Assembly (NCBI GenBank): GCA_039621445.1
Contig: CP154954.1
Coordinates: forward strand, 14,240,387-14,304,386
Direction of reading: 5' to 3'
Length of the DNA: 64,000 bases
Source of the DNA: Euglena gracilis
Lineage: Eukaryota; Euglenida; Euglenophyceae; Euglenales
How positions within the stretch are numbered: the stretch's first letter is position 1; each line of letters starts with the position of its first letter. Shown one piece after another: positions 9,476-20,778 of the stretch. Under the pieces are notes generated by a model that was not told the DNA's origin, did no database searches, and saw nothing but the letters and a program-made list of their open reading frames with translations. The position numbers and the translations under genes were made by a program.

Positions 9476-12412
9476 GATGTATGGATTAGACACCAAAATG
9501 AAATCTGGAGAGTCCGAATTGGGTAAATTCTTTGAGCGCGGGTGTATGGGCTTTTTCTGTGCTATGAAAGCTGACAAACTGGAAGGTTCGGACCCCCCCT
9601 GTTCAGGGGTTAACACATGGGGGGGGGGGGTAAGTGCCTCAAAACACAAACAGGGAGTCAAACAAGAAAAAAAAGCAAAAAAACAACAACAAATTTCACA
9701 CTCTTGCAGTGCAGTTCAGTGGACACTGCACAGACAGCTGCAAACAAAGCACCTTCTGTCACCACAGGCAAAGACACGGCATCGTCAAAGCGGTTGCAGT
9801 GCAACGAGTGAGGTGGGAAGGAAAATATTGTCTTACTATAACATACAAACTAACTAGGACGGAACAAAAAAAATGATTATTGTAAAACTTGGTCAGATTG
9901 CAAAGGTTCAGAACCAGGGGCGGCTAATCGAGTGCCAGTACCAAAAAAAAACAGCATGATGGGACGATTTGTAATGAAAAATGAGGAACTGTAATAATCG
10001 GGCGGCCTGAAAAATCGCCACTGTGAAAAGCTACTAACTGGACCCCTGGGAGATCCGAGGTGCGGGTCCCCCAATCTCCCCCAACTGGCCCTCATGTCTT
10101 GCTGGGCTGTCTTTGGGCGCAGCACCGGAGGAAAATTTTTCGCTACTTTTGAAACCAGCCAGGATGGGGGGTGGGGGTCTGGCCACTCCCTCCCAACATC
10201 TGGGGGATGGCACGTCACCCCCAGGAATGTCTGGACCCTCCCACCACCTACTCAAAGCTGAAGGACTTCCCATCTATCCCTGCTGGATCCACTAGCTAGC
10301 CATTTTGCAAGCCACCAGAAACCAAATTTGGCCTGGGCCCAGGGGGGTCCGCTTGCAGGTTGGTGGTGGTTTTGTTACAAGTGACCGGCTCGAAGCACCG
10401 GAATTTTTTTATTTGACCCCCCCAAAACCTGCCAAAACTGCCCGTTTTGCATATATTTGGAACTTTTTAATGGAACAAAACTAGGCAAAGAACAAAATGA
10501 CCATTTCCACCTGGGGAGCACAGTGATGCCTGCTCCTGGGCATCCTCTCGACTAAAATCCCTGTTTTCACCTCCGCGTTTTGAGGCACCCCAGCACATCT
10601 TGTTCACATTTTCGGTTTTTAGGGGTTATATCATGTCATTTTCATAAAAGATGTCTGAAAGACGTCAATGTGTGCAATTGTGCACATCAACAAAGAAAAA
10701 AATCTCAAATGCGAGATGTCCCGCCTGAGTTTTTTTTGGGTCGATTTTCGGTCAAAAAAACCGATTTTCCTTCGAAATACATCAAGAAAAACAAAAGAAA
10801 ATGTCCACAGTCCAGAAATGACGCCCTCGAATGCCCTATCCAACAATGTTTTACTGAACCCAAACTCTTCGTGCAGCCCAAATTACAGCCATTTTCCGGC
10901 CAATTTTGCCTGTTTCTGGGGCCATCTTGGGCTGTTTTCGGGGCCGAAATATAGAGGTTTCAAAAATATCTTGGAAATGAAGCAAAATCAAAGGAAATAT
11001 CCGGAGACCTAAATTGAAGCCCTTGGAACGATTTATCTAATGATATTTTGACTTCCCCATAAATCCCCACCTAGCGCGAGATATGACCAATTTACGGCCC
11101 AAAACAGCGTGGCAGGGTTCCTTCGTTTTCGGCCATTTCGGGGCTTAAAAAAAAAGCAGCGAGCGGAAAAATTCTTTTTTGCCCAGAACCATGTTTATTG
11201 GCCAAAAAGCTGTTTTCCAGGGGTAAATGAACGCTTTTCGACCCGCCAGCTTCCCAGCACCTTGGGTCATTTCCGGGTCAAAAAAGTCGAATAAAACTCC
11301 GGGTCCAAAATGTCGAAAAGAATCGAAAAAAAAATGCCCAAAACAATATTTTTGGGTCTCCCGGACCCAGGCCAGCCGGGCTGCCAGTCCGGCCGCCGGG
11401 GTGCCAGCCGGGCCAGGCTGCCGGGGTGCCGTCCGGGCCGGGCCGGGCTGCCGGGCCGCCAGGTTGCCGGACGGGCCGGCCGCCGGGCTTCCAGGCCAGG
11501 AAAGCGGTGGGCTGCAGGCCGGGCTACCGGCCGTGCCACCAGACCGGGCCGGGCCGCTGGGCCTGGCCACAAGCCTCAAACATTTGCTGCAGCAATGGCA
11601 ACGTCAGGCACGTAAGGGGCTCAGCACTGCACAAAACCTGGTTAATACCCCGGGGTCCACAGACAAGTGGGGAACCCGGAACGGCGAAAGCTTCAACTTC
11701 GACACATATGAACCACGTCATGATTGAAGGAAAGGCGGGGGGCAACCTTAGGGGGCCAACTGTGTACGTTTAGAAATTTGGTGGGCCTGGGGATGAGGCG
11801 CCCTTCGGCTTAAGCGGCTCCCTGCTTGGAATGCGAGAGACACCTCGTCAAACAGAGTACGGAGTGAATGGATATGGGTCATGGGTCACGGGTGAGGAGA
11901 TGGGGTGTTTACGTCAGGCGTGGGCACGGCAACAGCAGCCAGGGCACGGGGTCTTAGGCGGAGACTGAATGACAGCTGCAAGCCTCGCATCGCTATTGAG
12001 AGGTGGTCAATAAGACGACAATCAGAGCATGGGGCACCATTTGTTGCGATCCAGAATTATCCGTAATTATTTGGAATTGCAACAATGACTGCGCCGACTG
12101 GGGAGATCCAGCCAGAAATTGCTGCAACCAATGAAAACAGAAAGATTGATTGTAATATTGCTTCAGAAATGCCAACAACAAGGAAAATGTCACTGAAAAA
12201 TGACCGAGTCAGCCAGAATCAGCCAGAAAATAACGGCAGAAGTAACAAAGCAGCCAAAAAAAAAAAGATGCACAAAAGACTAAACCAAATCAGAAAAAAT
12301 AGCCAAATGGCTGAATGACAATCACAAAAATGGCCGTGAGTGGCCTTTTTTTCAGCCGGAGGCTGGACCCCCCCGGGTCCTTAAGAAATCCCCTGTGTGG
12401 GAAATTTACTTT
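9476..12412 (+). repeat. Left segmental-duplication arm, part a
   Basis: Collinear with 49,915-52,814 (small indels only; 9,476-10,010 also matches 44,380-44,880). It includes a GC-rich CCGGGCTGCC minisatellite (11,360-11,570), a poly-A-rich stretch near 9,665-9,690 and, at 12,353-12,391, the GGACCC...GGGTCCTTAAGAAAT module that recurs at 24,161 and 24,610. I see no recognisable gene; the open frames over 100 codons lie in the GC-rich minisatellite. Confidence 0.85.
11360..11570. repeat. GC-rich minisatellite (CCGGGCTGCC-like)
   Basis: Irregular tandem words of the type GCCGGGCTGCCRG over about 210 bp. The right-arm copy at 51,795-51,975 is shorter by some tens of bp, showing unit loss or gain after the segmental duplication. 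Open frames on both strands are products of composition. Confidence 0.75.
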
Positions 12413-13743
12413 GGGGATGCCCACTCGGCAGTGCCGGCACTGCGTGTGGCACTGCGTGTGGCACTGCGTGGGCACTGCGTGTGGCACTGCGTGGCACTGC
12501 GTGGGCACTGCGTGGCACTGCGTGACACTGCGTGGCACTGCGTGACACTGCGTGGCACTGCGGGCCCTTAAAACTAGTCTTTGCATCATTGGAATTTTAG
12601 GGCTATCAAGGGCAATTGTGGTTGTTTTGTGCAACTTTTTGCCTTTTTGGGCCAATTTGGCACATCTGGCTAGAAATGTCGAACAATGACCATAGAAATG
12701 CCTACATGGCGCTACATCATTGAAGGTGCTTGCATACGGGTTAAACGGCAGGGGGGGGGGCGAAAATTGCACACGGGCAGGTGAAAAACTGCACTGCAAA
12801 AACTGCAAAAAACTGCACATCAAAAAAAATAAACAAGCTGAAATGGTGTGCATATGCAAAACAACGTAAATTGTAATCGCATGAGAACGCCCCAATTCAC
12901 CAAACTTTTGCCCAGCTTTGGAGCTGATGACAATAAAAATGAAAGCAATCAATCAAGGTACACTGTACATGGGTTTTCATGCACTGAAACACAAATCATG
13001 TGTTTGGTTTGGATGCTGGTTCACATAATAAAATGCACATACCCATATGCAGAAAGTCTCCATGCTTTTAATTCTTGCATGGGATGTTCAGTTTTGGAAC
13101 TTTTGGTCCATCACCTGGTGAACTTCACCCATGTCACGATGCAAAAAAATCTACAAAACTAAAAAAAATGTACAATAACCATCACAAACTTTTAATACTG
13201 TCTTTAGGGGATTGCCGAATGGTCTGGGAATTTCTTGCAAATAAGAATGACTTCTTTGAAGCATTTGGCTTGTGTGATATTTGGCCAAAACGCTTGGGAC
13301 AAGGCCCAGTCTTCTACAGGAGCTCGTGCTCCTTTACGTCTCCACGAATCTCGCAAACAGTTGGGGGCAAGACAACTGGTGGGATTACTGTACACAGCAC
13401 ACTTCATGAAGAGATTTCTTGAGAGAGACTTTTTCTTGAGAAATACCCTTCAAACAATATATCCAAAAGGCACAGAGCACCAAAAAATGAGCACCTCAGG
13501 TTTCCTCAAAACTGAAATAAAAAAAAAACTGCAAAAACTGCACGTGTGCAGTTTTTTTTCAGAAAAAAAAGCTGCAAAAAACTGCAAAAAAAAAAACTGC
13601 AAAAAACTGCAAAAAAACCCAAAATGTGAAAACTGCAAAAAAAACTGCAAAAACTGCACGGTGCATATTTTGCCCCTCCCTGTAAACGGCCCGCAGTGCC
13701 ACGCAGTGCCACGCAGTGCCGGCACTGCGGGGTGGGCATCCCC
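12413..13743. mobile_element. TIR element with GCACTGCG subterminal arrays, copy 1
   Basis: The left end reads GGGGATGCCCAC, then CGGCAGTGCCGGCACTGCG and a roughly 120-bp tandem array of GTGGCACTGC. The right end is the inverted equivalent, finishing in GGTGGGCATCCCC, with only about 50 bp of array. Each array ends inward in GCGGGCC. The interior carries AACTGCAAAA tandem runs (12,785-12,825 and 13,520-13,665) and no protein. The flanks (ACTTT on the left, ATTAT on the right) show no convincing target duplication, so superfamily and mobility are unproven. Confidence 0.55.
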
Positions 13744-14595
13744 ATTATATATGAATCATATGTTACTGAATCAGAAGCCAGGCTCCTTGTCTTGTGGCTG
13801 AGGTTGTAGGTCAGCTATCACGAGGGGGGAGGTTCTACTACCTGGGTGGGTTCGCAAAAGGGCTCCAAAGAACTGGTCCGCAGCGTGGTGTGCTGCTGCT
13901 CCATTTCACCGGTCTTCATTCTTGGAACATATATCAAATAAACACCGTGGTACATGGAGTTATCTGGACTTCCGTTCTTCTCCACTCTCCTCTGGACTGA
14001 ACATCTCTGGTATTATAATTTCAGGGGGGACCTTTGTCCAATTATCAACTTTCAACATTCACAAATATCGCCACGTCGACTGTTCCTGTGTTCCATGAAT
14101 GTACTTTTGTGTGCGAGGTATGCATATAAAAACGGTGAAAAGAGGCGCTGGTTCGTTTGGGTTTATTTCAAATTAAAAACAGCGACAATCCGGGAAATTA
14201 TTGCTTCAGGATGGCCTTTGTTTGGAAACGTGAGGTGAACATTACTGTGTGGCCCCCCTCGTTCTGCAGCGTCTGGGCTGCTTGTGACAAAGGCTGACTG
14301 GCAACAACAGGGCAGGGCAAACGTTCCTCCCTCCATGTCACCCAGCGGACTTCGCAATTACTCAGTTGCATCAGTATTCCACAGCGATGGACTGAATGGA
14401 AAAAAAAATGACCTGCTGCAGCAGCAACGGCACAAATAAAGGTTCTGTTGACAGGCAACAGACAAGGATGAAAAATGGACGAAATCATATTTTGTTCCTA
14501 ACTCGGAACCGAATAACAAGCAAACTATATATTGGGAGAATTGGGAGCTGTGAGTTGCAAAATGACATGCCCTAGGAATATTTGGTTGATTCGTG
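13744..14595 (+). repeat. Left segmental-duplication arm, part b
   Basis: Collinear with 53,836-54,683. It has one informative difference: a C run of six here (about 14,252) against five in the right arm, which closes a frame that is open for 66 codons at 54,299-54,499. No recognisable gene is present. Confidence 0.85.
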
Positions 14596-14604
14596 TCAGA
14601 GGAT
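14596..14604. other. Empty target site of the 2.5-kb element
   Basis: The single TCAGAGGAT here corresponds to the two copies that flank the insertion at 54,684-54,692 and 57,189-57,197. Sequence on both sides matches the outer flanks of that insertion. This is the pre-insertion state preserved in the paralogous arm. Confidence 0.85.
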
Positions 14605-15818
14605 GACAAAAATGGAATTACAAAATGTAATGCAATGTACATAACAACCAATATCTGCCTCTCCGGAATCGCTAATATCTGCTCTCTCTCTTGCATATAA
14701 ATCAGGGTTTTTCTTGAAAGACCAGGGGGGGGGGGTCCCGGTTCCCCCAGCCAGGGATACCAGCACAGGGGTCCGCCCCCACCACTCTGGGGAGAGACAG
14801 GTCTGGGGACCCACTTTTGGGAGGTAATTTGGAGGGTAAAAAAAAAGTCGGTGCCTCGTGCCAAAAATAGCCAAAACCCCGCCTCCAGCAGGGGACCCCA
14901 AGAGTCTTGTGGGTGCCCCCTAAGGGGTGGGGGGGAAGGGCGCACAGGAAGACTGGTGGGGATGGTCGGCCAAAAAGGGGGTCGACCCTCCACCCATCCA
15001 AGCCTGCAAAGCAAATTCCGATCTAAAAACCGGCAACCCCACTGCCAGCCCCAGTAATATGGCCTGGCTGGGGGGTGGGGTCAACCACTCCACACACCAC
15101 CCATCACACATCACACATTGGGTTTTGAAGGTTCCCGAAATCCCTGGGTAGACACTCCAACCCTGCCCCTTCCTCTCATTCTTTGTGTTTCGCATTATTT
15201 GGGTGCCTACCTGTCTGTCTATCTCAGAAACATACTTGCAACACACTTGCTATGCTGGAGCAACCAGTTCCAATGGAACAACCCCAGATTCATCCGTATC
15301 ATTTCAGAGAGATTTTTGATGTGTGTATGTGAGTTGCCCCTCCTAAATATACTTCCAAAAAGAGTCGTGGTTTCTTCACATCTCACTGAGGTTGTCCATT
15401 TTTCTGGTGTTCAAGTTCAATAAAAAAATATATAAAGAATCAGAATCAGAAATCAAAAAGAGAATGGGGTGAGTTGAGAAAGGGTGATGGAAAATGAAAA
15501 CATCTGGAAAAGAGAAGCAGCACATATGAACTTGTAGCAGGAGGTGTAAATTAAAAAGAATGCGGCAAACATGGCCCGCACAGTGGCTATATGGCTGTGA
15601 TGTGGGAGTGAGAACATGGGAATGGCCGACACTGGAATGGCCATTAAAGGCCAAAGACTAAAGGCCAAAGCCACATTGGACACAACAGCCCTTTCCAGCA
15701 GTGGGTGGGTGGCTGGGTGCCAAACTGACTTGAAATGCCACGACGACATATTTTTTGCTGACTTGGGTGGTTGGGTGGTGTAACTCGCACATAGACTTCT
15801 TTTGGTTGGTGTGGGTAA

Positions 15819-15839
15819 ACACACACACACACACACACA
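15819..15839. repeat. (AC)n microsatellite
   Basis: About ten AC units; the right-arm counterpart at 58,366-58,393 is longer. Confidence 0.95.
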
Positions 15840-16005
15840 AACTTCTGGAATTTGATTTCTTCGACTGCACCCAAGACAGATCCAAGCGAATTCTCTTCTT
15901 TGGGGGCTGTCAATCCTGCTATGACCGATTTCTTGTTTATTTTTCAAGCTTTTTTTATTTTATTTCTGGATGGCACAAAATTGCTGGCATGCACGGCAGG
16001 CTTGG

Positions 16006-16006
<1 letters not shown>

Positions 16007-16057
<51 letters not shown>
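16007..16057. repeat. (AC)n microsatellite
   Basis: About 25 AC units. The counterpart at 58,595-58,641 has a similar length. Confidence 0.95.
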
Positions 16058-16061
<4 letters not shown>

Positions 16062-16075
16062 CACACACCCAACAC

Positions 16076-16560
16076 CCGTCTTATCTCCTACCTCCAATCG
16101 TTTTCATGTTGGTTTACATAAACCGTCAAAATGCTTAAAAAAAATAGAGGGACGTTTGCAACTGTTCTTCGTCGCACATTGGACATTGTTCCCATTCACA
16201 AACCTAAAACAATTTGACCAGCTGAAAACAAAAAAAGGCAGCTTTTAACTTTTTATGAGGCAAAAAAAGATCTTTTCCAACAACTTCAGGTGAAGAGATG
16301 GATTGCGGTACACTGAACACGTGCATATTTGCATACGCCAACCATTTGTGGATTTGTGCAAAATGGTCAGTTTGTGCATTTGCACACACCGACTACCTGA
16401 ATATTTTTGCCAAATGGTCGATGTTTGCATTTGCACACATCGACCACTTGTGTACTTTTTACTTGCAAAAACACACAAATGGTCGATGTGCCCAAATTTT
16501 AACATACAATATTTCGGAGGTGTGTTTTTCATATCACAATCATAATATACTCTAGCTGCA
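16076..16560 (+). repeat. Left segmental-duplication arm, part d
   Basis: Collinear with 59,904-60,385. In the left arm it joins directly to the (AC)n region, whereas the right arm has 1.26 kb extra at 58,646-59,903. Contains repeated words of the type TGCATTTGCACACACCGAC (16,375-16,445). No gene was recognised. Confidence 0.85.
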
Positions 16561-17020
16561 CATCACATCGTCCAAATCATATGAAACCATCGTCATGAAA
16601 CCTGTGTGCAGCACCTGACAACCTGCAATTACAACATCCGCACAGCCGGCGTGTACAATCCACCTGTTTCACAGACAAAGACACGAATCTGCCGCTCCAC
16701 CCATATTGCGCAGATGCCTCCGTGATGTAAAACGGAGATACTGCAAAAATTAGTGTCCCCACGAGCAAATTGCCCCCACATCCCACCCCCCACACCACCC
16801 GCATACCCGCCCACCCTCCCCCCCCATCGCTCCCTCACCCCCCACTGACGCGCGCATGGGTGCCATTTGTTTTGAAAATGACAAAAATAAGTGAATTTTT
16901 GGCTGATGGGGGGGGGCTGCGCCTCCCCCCCCCCCCCCCCGCCCGGACCCCCTCAGCCCCTTTCCCCCCTGCCCCCCACTAATCCTCCCCCTTTTCAAAA
17001 ACTTCACATTCTTCGATGTT
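16561..17020. other. Left-arm-specific GC-rich segment
   Basis: Absent from the right arm, where TACTCTAGCT runs into TGGTTCTAAAATGTG after about 20 bp. It includes a C-rich stretch (16,785-16,850) and a poly(C)/poly(G) cluster (16,905-16,980). No flanking target duplication is evident, so insertion in this arm and deletion in the other are equally possible. Confidence 0.6.
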
Positions 17021-17507
17021 TTCCACCCTGAAAAATGGTTCTAAAATATGAACTTTTTTTGGCTTTACCCGGGGGAGGGGCCGCCCACCCCTGGACCTCC
17101 CCTTCCCCCGCCCCCCTCAAATAAAACTCAAAATGCCACTTTCAGACCTTTTGTGCAAAGAATTTTTTCCCGCTTTTTTTACCCAAAAAGTTCCCCGATA
17201 TAGAAAGCACATTTCACAGCGAAAAATGCACACAGAAACAAGGAAATTATTTTTGGATTCACCCCCCACCCCACCCCCGACCCCCACCTCTGAGTGGGGG
17301 CACAAATTTTGGCAATATACGTTATCAGTATCGAGAGGCGTGAAACAAGCAGATATTTGTTTCCCTAGATGCAGTGGTTGATTTTTGAAAAACGTTGTGA
17401 GAATTCGCACACACCGGAAAATTCCTTAAATGCAAGTTACGTCACCTGAGAAAGGCCCTGGGATTGTTACTTCGACTCTTTCCACGACGAGTCGGTCATC
17501 TTTTTTA
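17021..17507 (+). repeat. Left segmental-duplication arm, part e
   Basis: Collinear with 60,395-60,884, ending at the TA target of the next element. No recognisable gene. Confidence 0.85.
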
Positions 17508-17916
17508 CCCCCCCCCTATGTCCAATGACTGGTAACCTCTGTCCTCTGACCGGGGGGGTGGTCCTTGGACATAGGGTAGTGACCAAAAAGGTGTCCTCTG
17601 ACCGGGGGGGTGGTCGTTGGACATGGGGTCAAAAGAAAGTTGGTGGGTACCCGGGTCCCTACCCACCCAAAAATGCCCAAATTTTCCCTTCCGGCGCTTC
17701 GCGCCGAAAATTTTGGGCAATTTTGACAAATTTTTGTCCAAAAAGTGTCAAAAATGGCACTTTGGCCAAATTTTTAGCCAATTTTTGGGCAAAATTTTTC
17801 GTCCCGGCGCATTGCGCCGGGACCAAAAATTTGGTCAAACCTCCGAAAAGGTGTCCTCTGACCGGGGGGGGTGGTCATTGGACATAGGGGGGTCGTTGGA
17901 CATAGGGGGGGGGGGG
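17508..17916. mobile_element. 409-bp TA-flanked element with poly(C) TIRs
   Basis: Flanked by TA on both sides (17,506-17,507 and 17,917-17,918). The left end is C(9) followed by TATGTCCAATGAC; the right end is the inverse, GTCGTTGGACATA followed by G(12). The right arm has the intact site TTTTTTAAAAAAA at about 60,878-60,890 with one TA, which shows this is an insertion. Inside are three copies of CCTCTGACCGGGGGGGTGGTC, two hairpins (GGCGCTTCGCGCC at about 17,694 and CCGGCGCATTGCGCCGG at about 17,813) and an AT-rich core. There is no transposase. TA duplication and short size fit a Tc1/mariner-type MITE; the homopolymer termini are unusual for that group. Confidence 0.85.
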
Positions 17917-20460
17917 TAAAAAAAAGAAACCAGTCAATAATCCCCCCGGGCCCGGGGGGTCGGTCACTCTGGACCTAAATACTCTAAATACAAATTGATC
18001 ACAATTAAAAAACACCAAATTTTTCCCGGGTCATTTCAATGTGTGTTTTTTTTTGCTGACCCCCCAAAGGGTTTGGGCCAAAAACGAATTACTCATCCAT
18101 GGGGGGGCTTGTGGACACAGGGCACATTCCCACTGAATTTTCCTGGTGCTTTTTTGGGGGGGTTACACAAGTTGCACAATGAGGTAGAAATGTTGCTCCA
18201 AAGCTGTTAATGTAAGGTGTTCAACCTCAAATTTGGGGGGAAATAGTCCATGGTCCAAACCTTTTTTGATTATGTCTCAATCAATTAGCTCAGGCAATAT
18301 CTTTGGTGACAAAACTTTCTGATAACAAAGAGTTTTTACTTCGCGTTCCATTCTCAGACTGGGAGGAAGATGCTGGGAGGTGTCAGCATATGGCACGGGG
18401 TCCATTGGCGCAGTCCCTGGATTCAATGTGATAAAAATTTTGCAAAATAATTTTCCAAGCGAACCTGAAAAAACACATTGAACACAATGACTTCAAATTC
18501 ATTTTTGAGAAAAAATAAAACAAAACTGCAAAAAGTCGCTAACCGCTTGCAGAGGAATGGTGCACACAAAAAACTTAAGAAATGAAAAAAAGTGATTTTT
18601 TCCTGTGTGTTGGGCTGGTGGGTGGGTGGGTGGCAATAAAACCGCTTTACAAACATGGTTCACATTCTTTTGTCTGGTTTGCCAAGGCTCCTCTGAAAAA
18701 GAAAACGAAGGATTATCTTCGCATTAAACCAGGGACCTTTGAAAGAATAGGGGTCGTGAACGAAGGAATGGCTTGCAATTGGTTGAGGCGTGGCATGTGC
18801 ACCAAGGGCACGGGTAGAAGGCGGAGACTGGCTATCACTGGCAAGCCGCTTCACTGTCCGTCCTGCTGAGTGGAATGGCGCCGAACTTGCAAACGGACCA
18901 ACTACAACTGCTCAAACAAAGCGAATGAACGAGCAATGCCACGGGAGTAGTGTATGCAAGGATTTTCTTAAGCCGGATGGGCCCTGCCCTTGGGGGGGTC
19001 CAGCCAGCCATCCAGCAGCCAGCCCTCCCAGGTGGGCTGTGGACCCCACAAGAGGTCCACCGACCACCCGGTGAAGCCAGGCGTACCAACATTTTTGAAA
19101 AAAAGGGTGAAAAATAGCCCACAAAATCCCAAAATGGCATTTTTTTGCGGGTTTGGGGTTTTCAGCTGCAAATTTTAGTGAAAAAAAATGCCAACCCAGT
19201 TGTATTTGGGCTGCTTTTGGGGTACCAGTTGCTGGGGCTGGACCCCATTGAATTTCCCCCTCCAGGGGGACAAACCAGCACCTCATTTAGTTGTCCAGAG
19301 GACCCCAGGGGAAGGTCCGTAAATCCTTTAGCTATGACTGACAACCGCAGGCGAAATACATGCCCCAAAGGCTAAATTTGTCTTGCGAACCTTGCAGCAA
19401 AATGGACAGTGTCCTTCCCACCGCCGGTAACAACAGCCACCCCCCCTTCATATGACCAATGTGTTTTGCAGTCAACGACCAGGGGTTGGTTGAACGACAT
19501 GGGGGAGACCGGGGGGGGGGGATGAGGCGCAAGTGTTGAATATACCTCTGTCAACGGAAAACACGATAGAATCGAAACTATGAAAAAAACAAAAACACCC
19601 ATCTCAGTGTGGTGTTTCCACCGATCGTTGAAAGTATAAAGATATTGAACAACATGACACAAAGAGCAAACAATGGTTGTGGGGCAGCAAGGAAAAAAAA
19701 ACCTTTAATTTAGGGCTGCCTAAGAATACCTTTGAATTTCCAATGAAAATATATGAATATTTATGCGAGCACGCACACACATAGAGAGAGAGAGAGGGAA
19801 TTTTTCGAATAAGAGACACAATCGTTGTGGGGTAAATCATTTAGTGAGGGTATATGTATTCTGCGTGTATTCTGCGTCCAAAACGAGCTCACGGGAATTG
19901 AAGAGAGGGAGGGAGAGAGGGAGAGGGTCATGGGGTGAAGCCTCTTACCTCCCTGGTGAGTTCAAAGCTCCCCATAAATTGCCTTGCAAGTGACCCTTTG
20001 CAACATCTTGGGTGAAGGTGGTCGGGCTGATGGGTGAACCAAGACCCCAGCAGCGGCGACGGCGGCCATGGACAAAAACATGCAAAAGGCATGACCACCT
20101 TCATGGCAAAAGAGAGAGTGTGCAGCCACCAACGCCCACTTCCGGGGCTGGACACTGGGGCAGTGGCCGCCTTGCTCAGGGGAACGCAGGGACTGGCATG
20201 GGCGCGCACAGTTTCCCATGCCAGTCCAATGCCTGATCAAAGCAGTAATCAGCACCATCAGGCCCAGAGGGCACGGCTGCAGTTGGGGGCAGCGAGTCTG
20301 CATAAAAATGGCACGATGGACAGCACCTGGCCAGAGAGGCACTATCTGGCACACTGCGCTGTGCTGGCCATCGGCACCCCAGCCCCACCCGCAACAAGCA
20401 CCGCCGCGGCAAGAGCAGCATCATCGAAAGGCAGCAGCCGACATCACTGAAGACTGAAAG

Positions 20461-20772
20461 ATGTATATCCAATGCCATACAAAAGGGGAGCGGGTGGTGC
20501 ACACCACCATCCACAACCACGAGGAGGAGTACCCCGACCACATCGTCCGCTGCCCCCTGGCAACCGACACCGAGCAGCTCCCACCGAGCAGCTGGGCGGG
20601 GTCATCATGGGCCGCCTGGAGTTCGCCCGGATGGCCTGCAGCCACATGGGGTATTTTAAGCAGTCTGTGCCACGGACTGCCTAAAATACCCCATGTGGCT
20701 GCAGGCCTGTCCGTGGCCAACGTCCTCCATAATGCGATCTGGCGGCGGGGGTATTCACGCCGCCTTGTACAG
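20461..20772 (+). pseudogene. Reverse-transcriptase C-terminal (thumb/HTH-like) relic, left copy
   Basis: Two frames, joined across a 14-bp direct duplication (GAGCAGCT twice, about 20,572-20,593), give a stretch resembling the region after the RT palm in several retroelements. It has a MGRLEFARMA helix followed by ...WRRGYSRRLVQSV (compare the 'RRGYP..L...' signature of such domains). This copy is further broken by a 46-bp inverted insertion (about 20,665-20,710). No catalytic RT motif is visible upstream. The assignment rests on motif memory only. Confidence 0.35.
20634..20706. repeat. Near-perfect inverted repeat, 36-bp arms, 1-nt loop
   Basis: Arms 20,634-20,669 and 20,671-20,706 match at 34 of 36 positions around one C. 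The paralog at about 63,622-63,665 has only the left arm, so 46 bp were added here as a templated inverted copy (or removed there). Confidence 0.9.
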
Positions 20773-20778
20773 TCCGTG

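Larger units (their letters stand above)
14605..16075 (+). repeat. Left segmental-duplication arm, part c
   Basis: Collinear with 57,198-58,645. It differs by an extra segment of about 56 bp near 14,965-15,020 and by small indels near 15,870. It holds a run TTCAATAAAAAAATATATAAAGAATCAGAATCAGAA at 15,415-15,450 that resembles a retroposon or transcript 3' end, and two (AC)n arrays. No gene was recognised. Confidence 0.85.
17917..20778 (+). repeat. Left segmental-duplication arm, part f
   Basis: Collinear with 60,885-63,725. It contains the TTTTCTTAAG...GGGGGTCCAGCC module (18,963-19,005), a short (AG)n (19,785-19,797) and a reverse-transcriptase-like relic at its end. Homology with the right arm stops after CAGTCCGTGTG near 20,775. 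No other gene was recognised. Confidence 0.85.

Noticed and set aside
11145-11727. Overlapping frames of 100-166 codons in the GC minisatellite
   Set aside because: Several frames on both strands are open at once, and unit number differs in the right arm, so this is compositional openness.
18391-18425. tRNA/SINE-like box A (TTGGCGCAGTCCCTGGATTC)
   Set aside because: No matching box B or cloverleaf can be drawn; similarity is limited to one short word.
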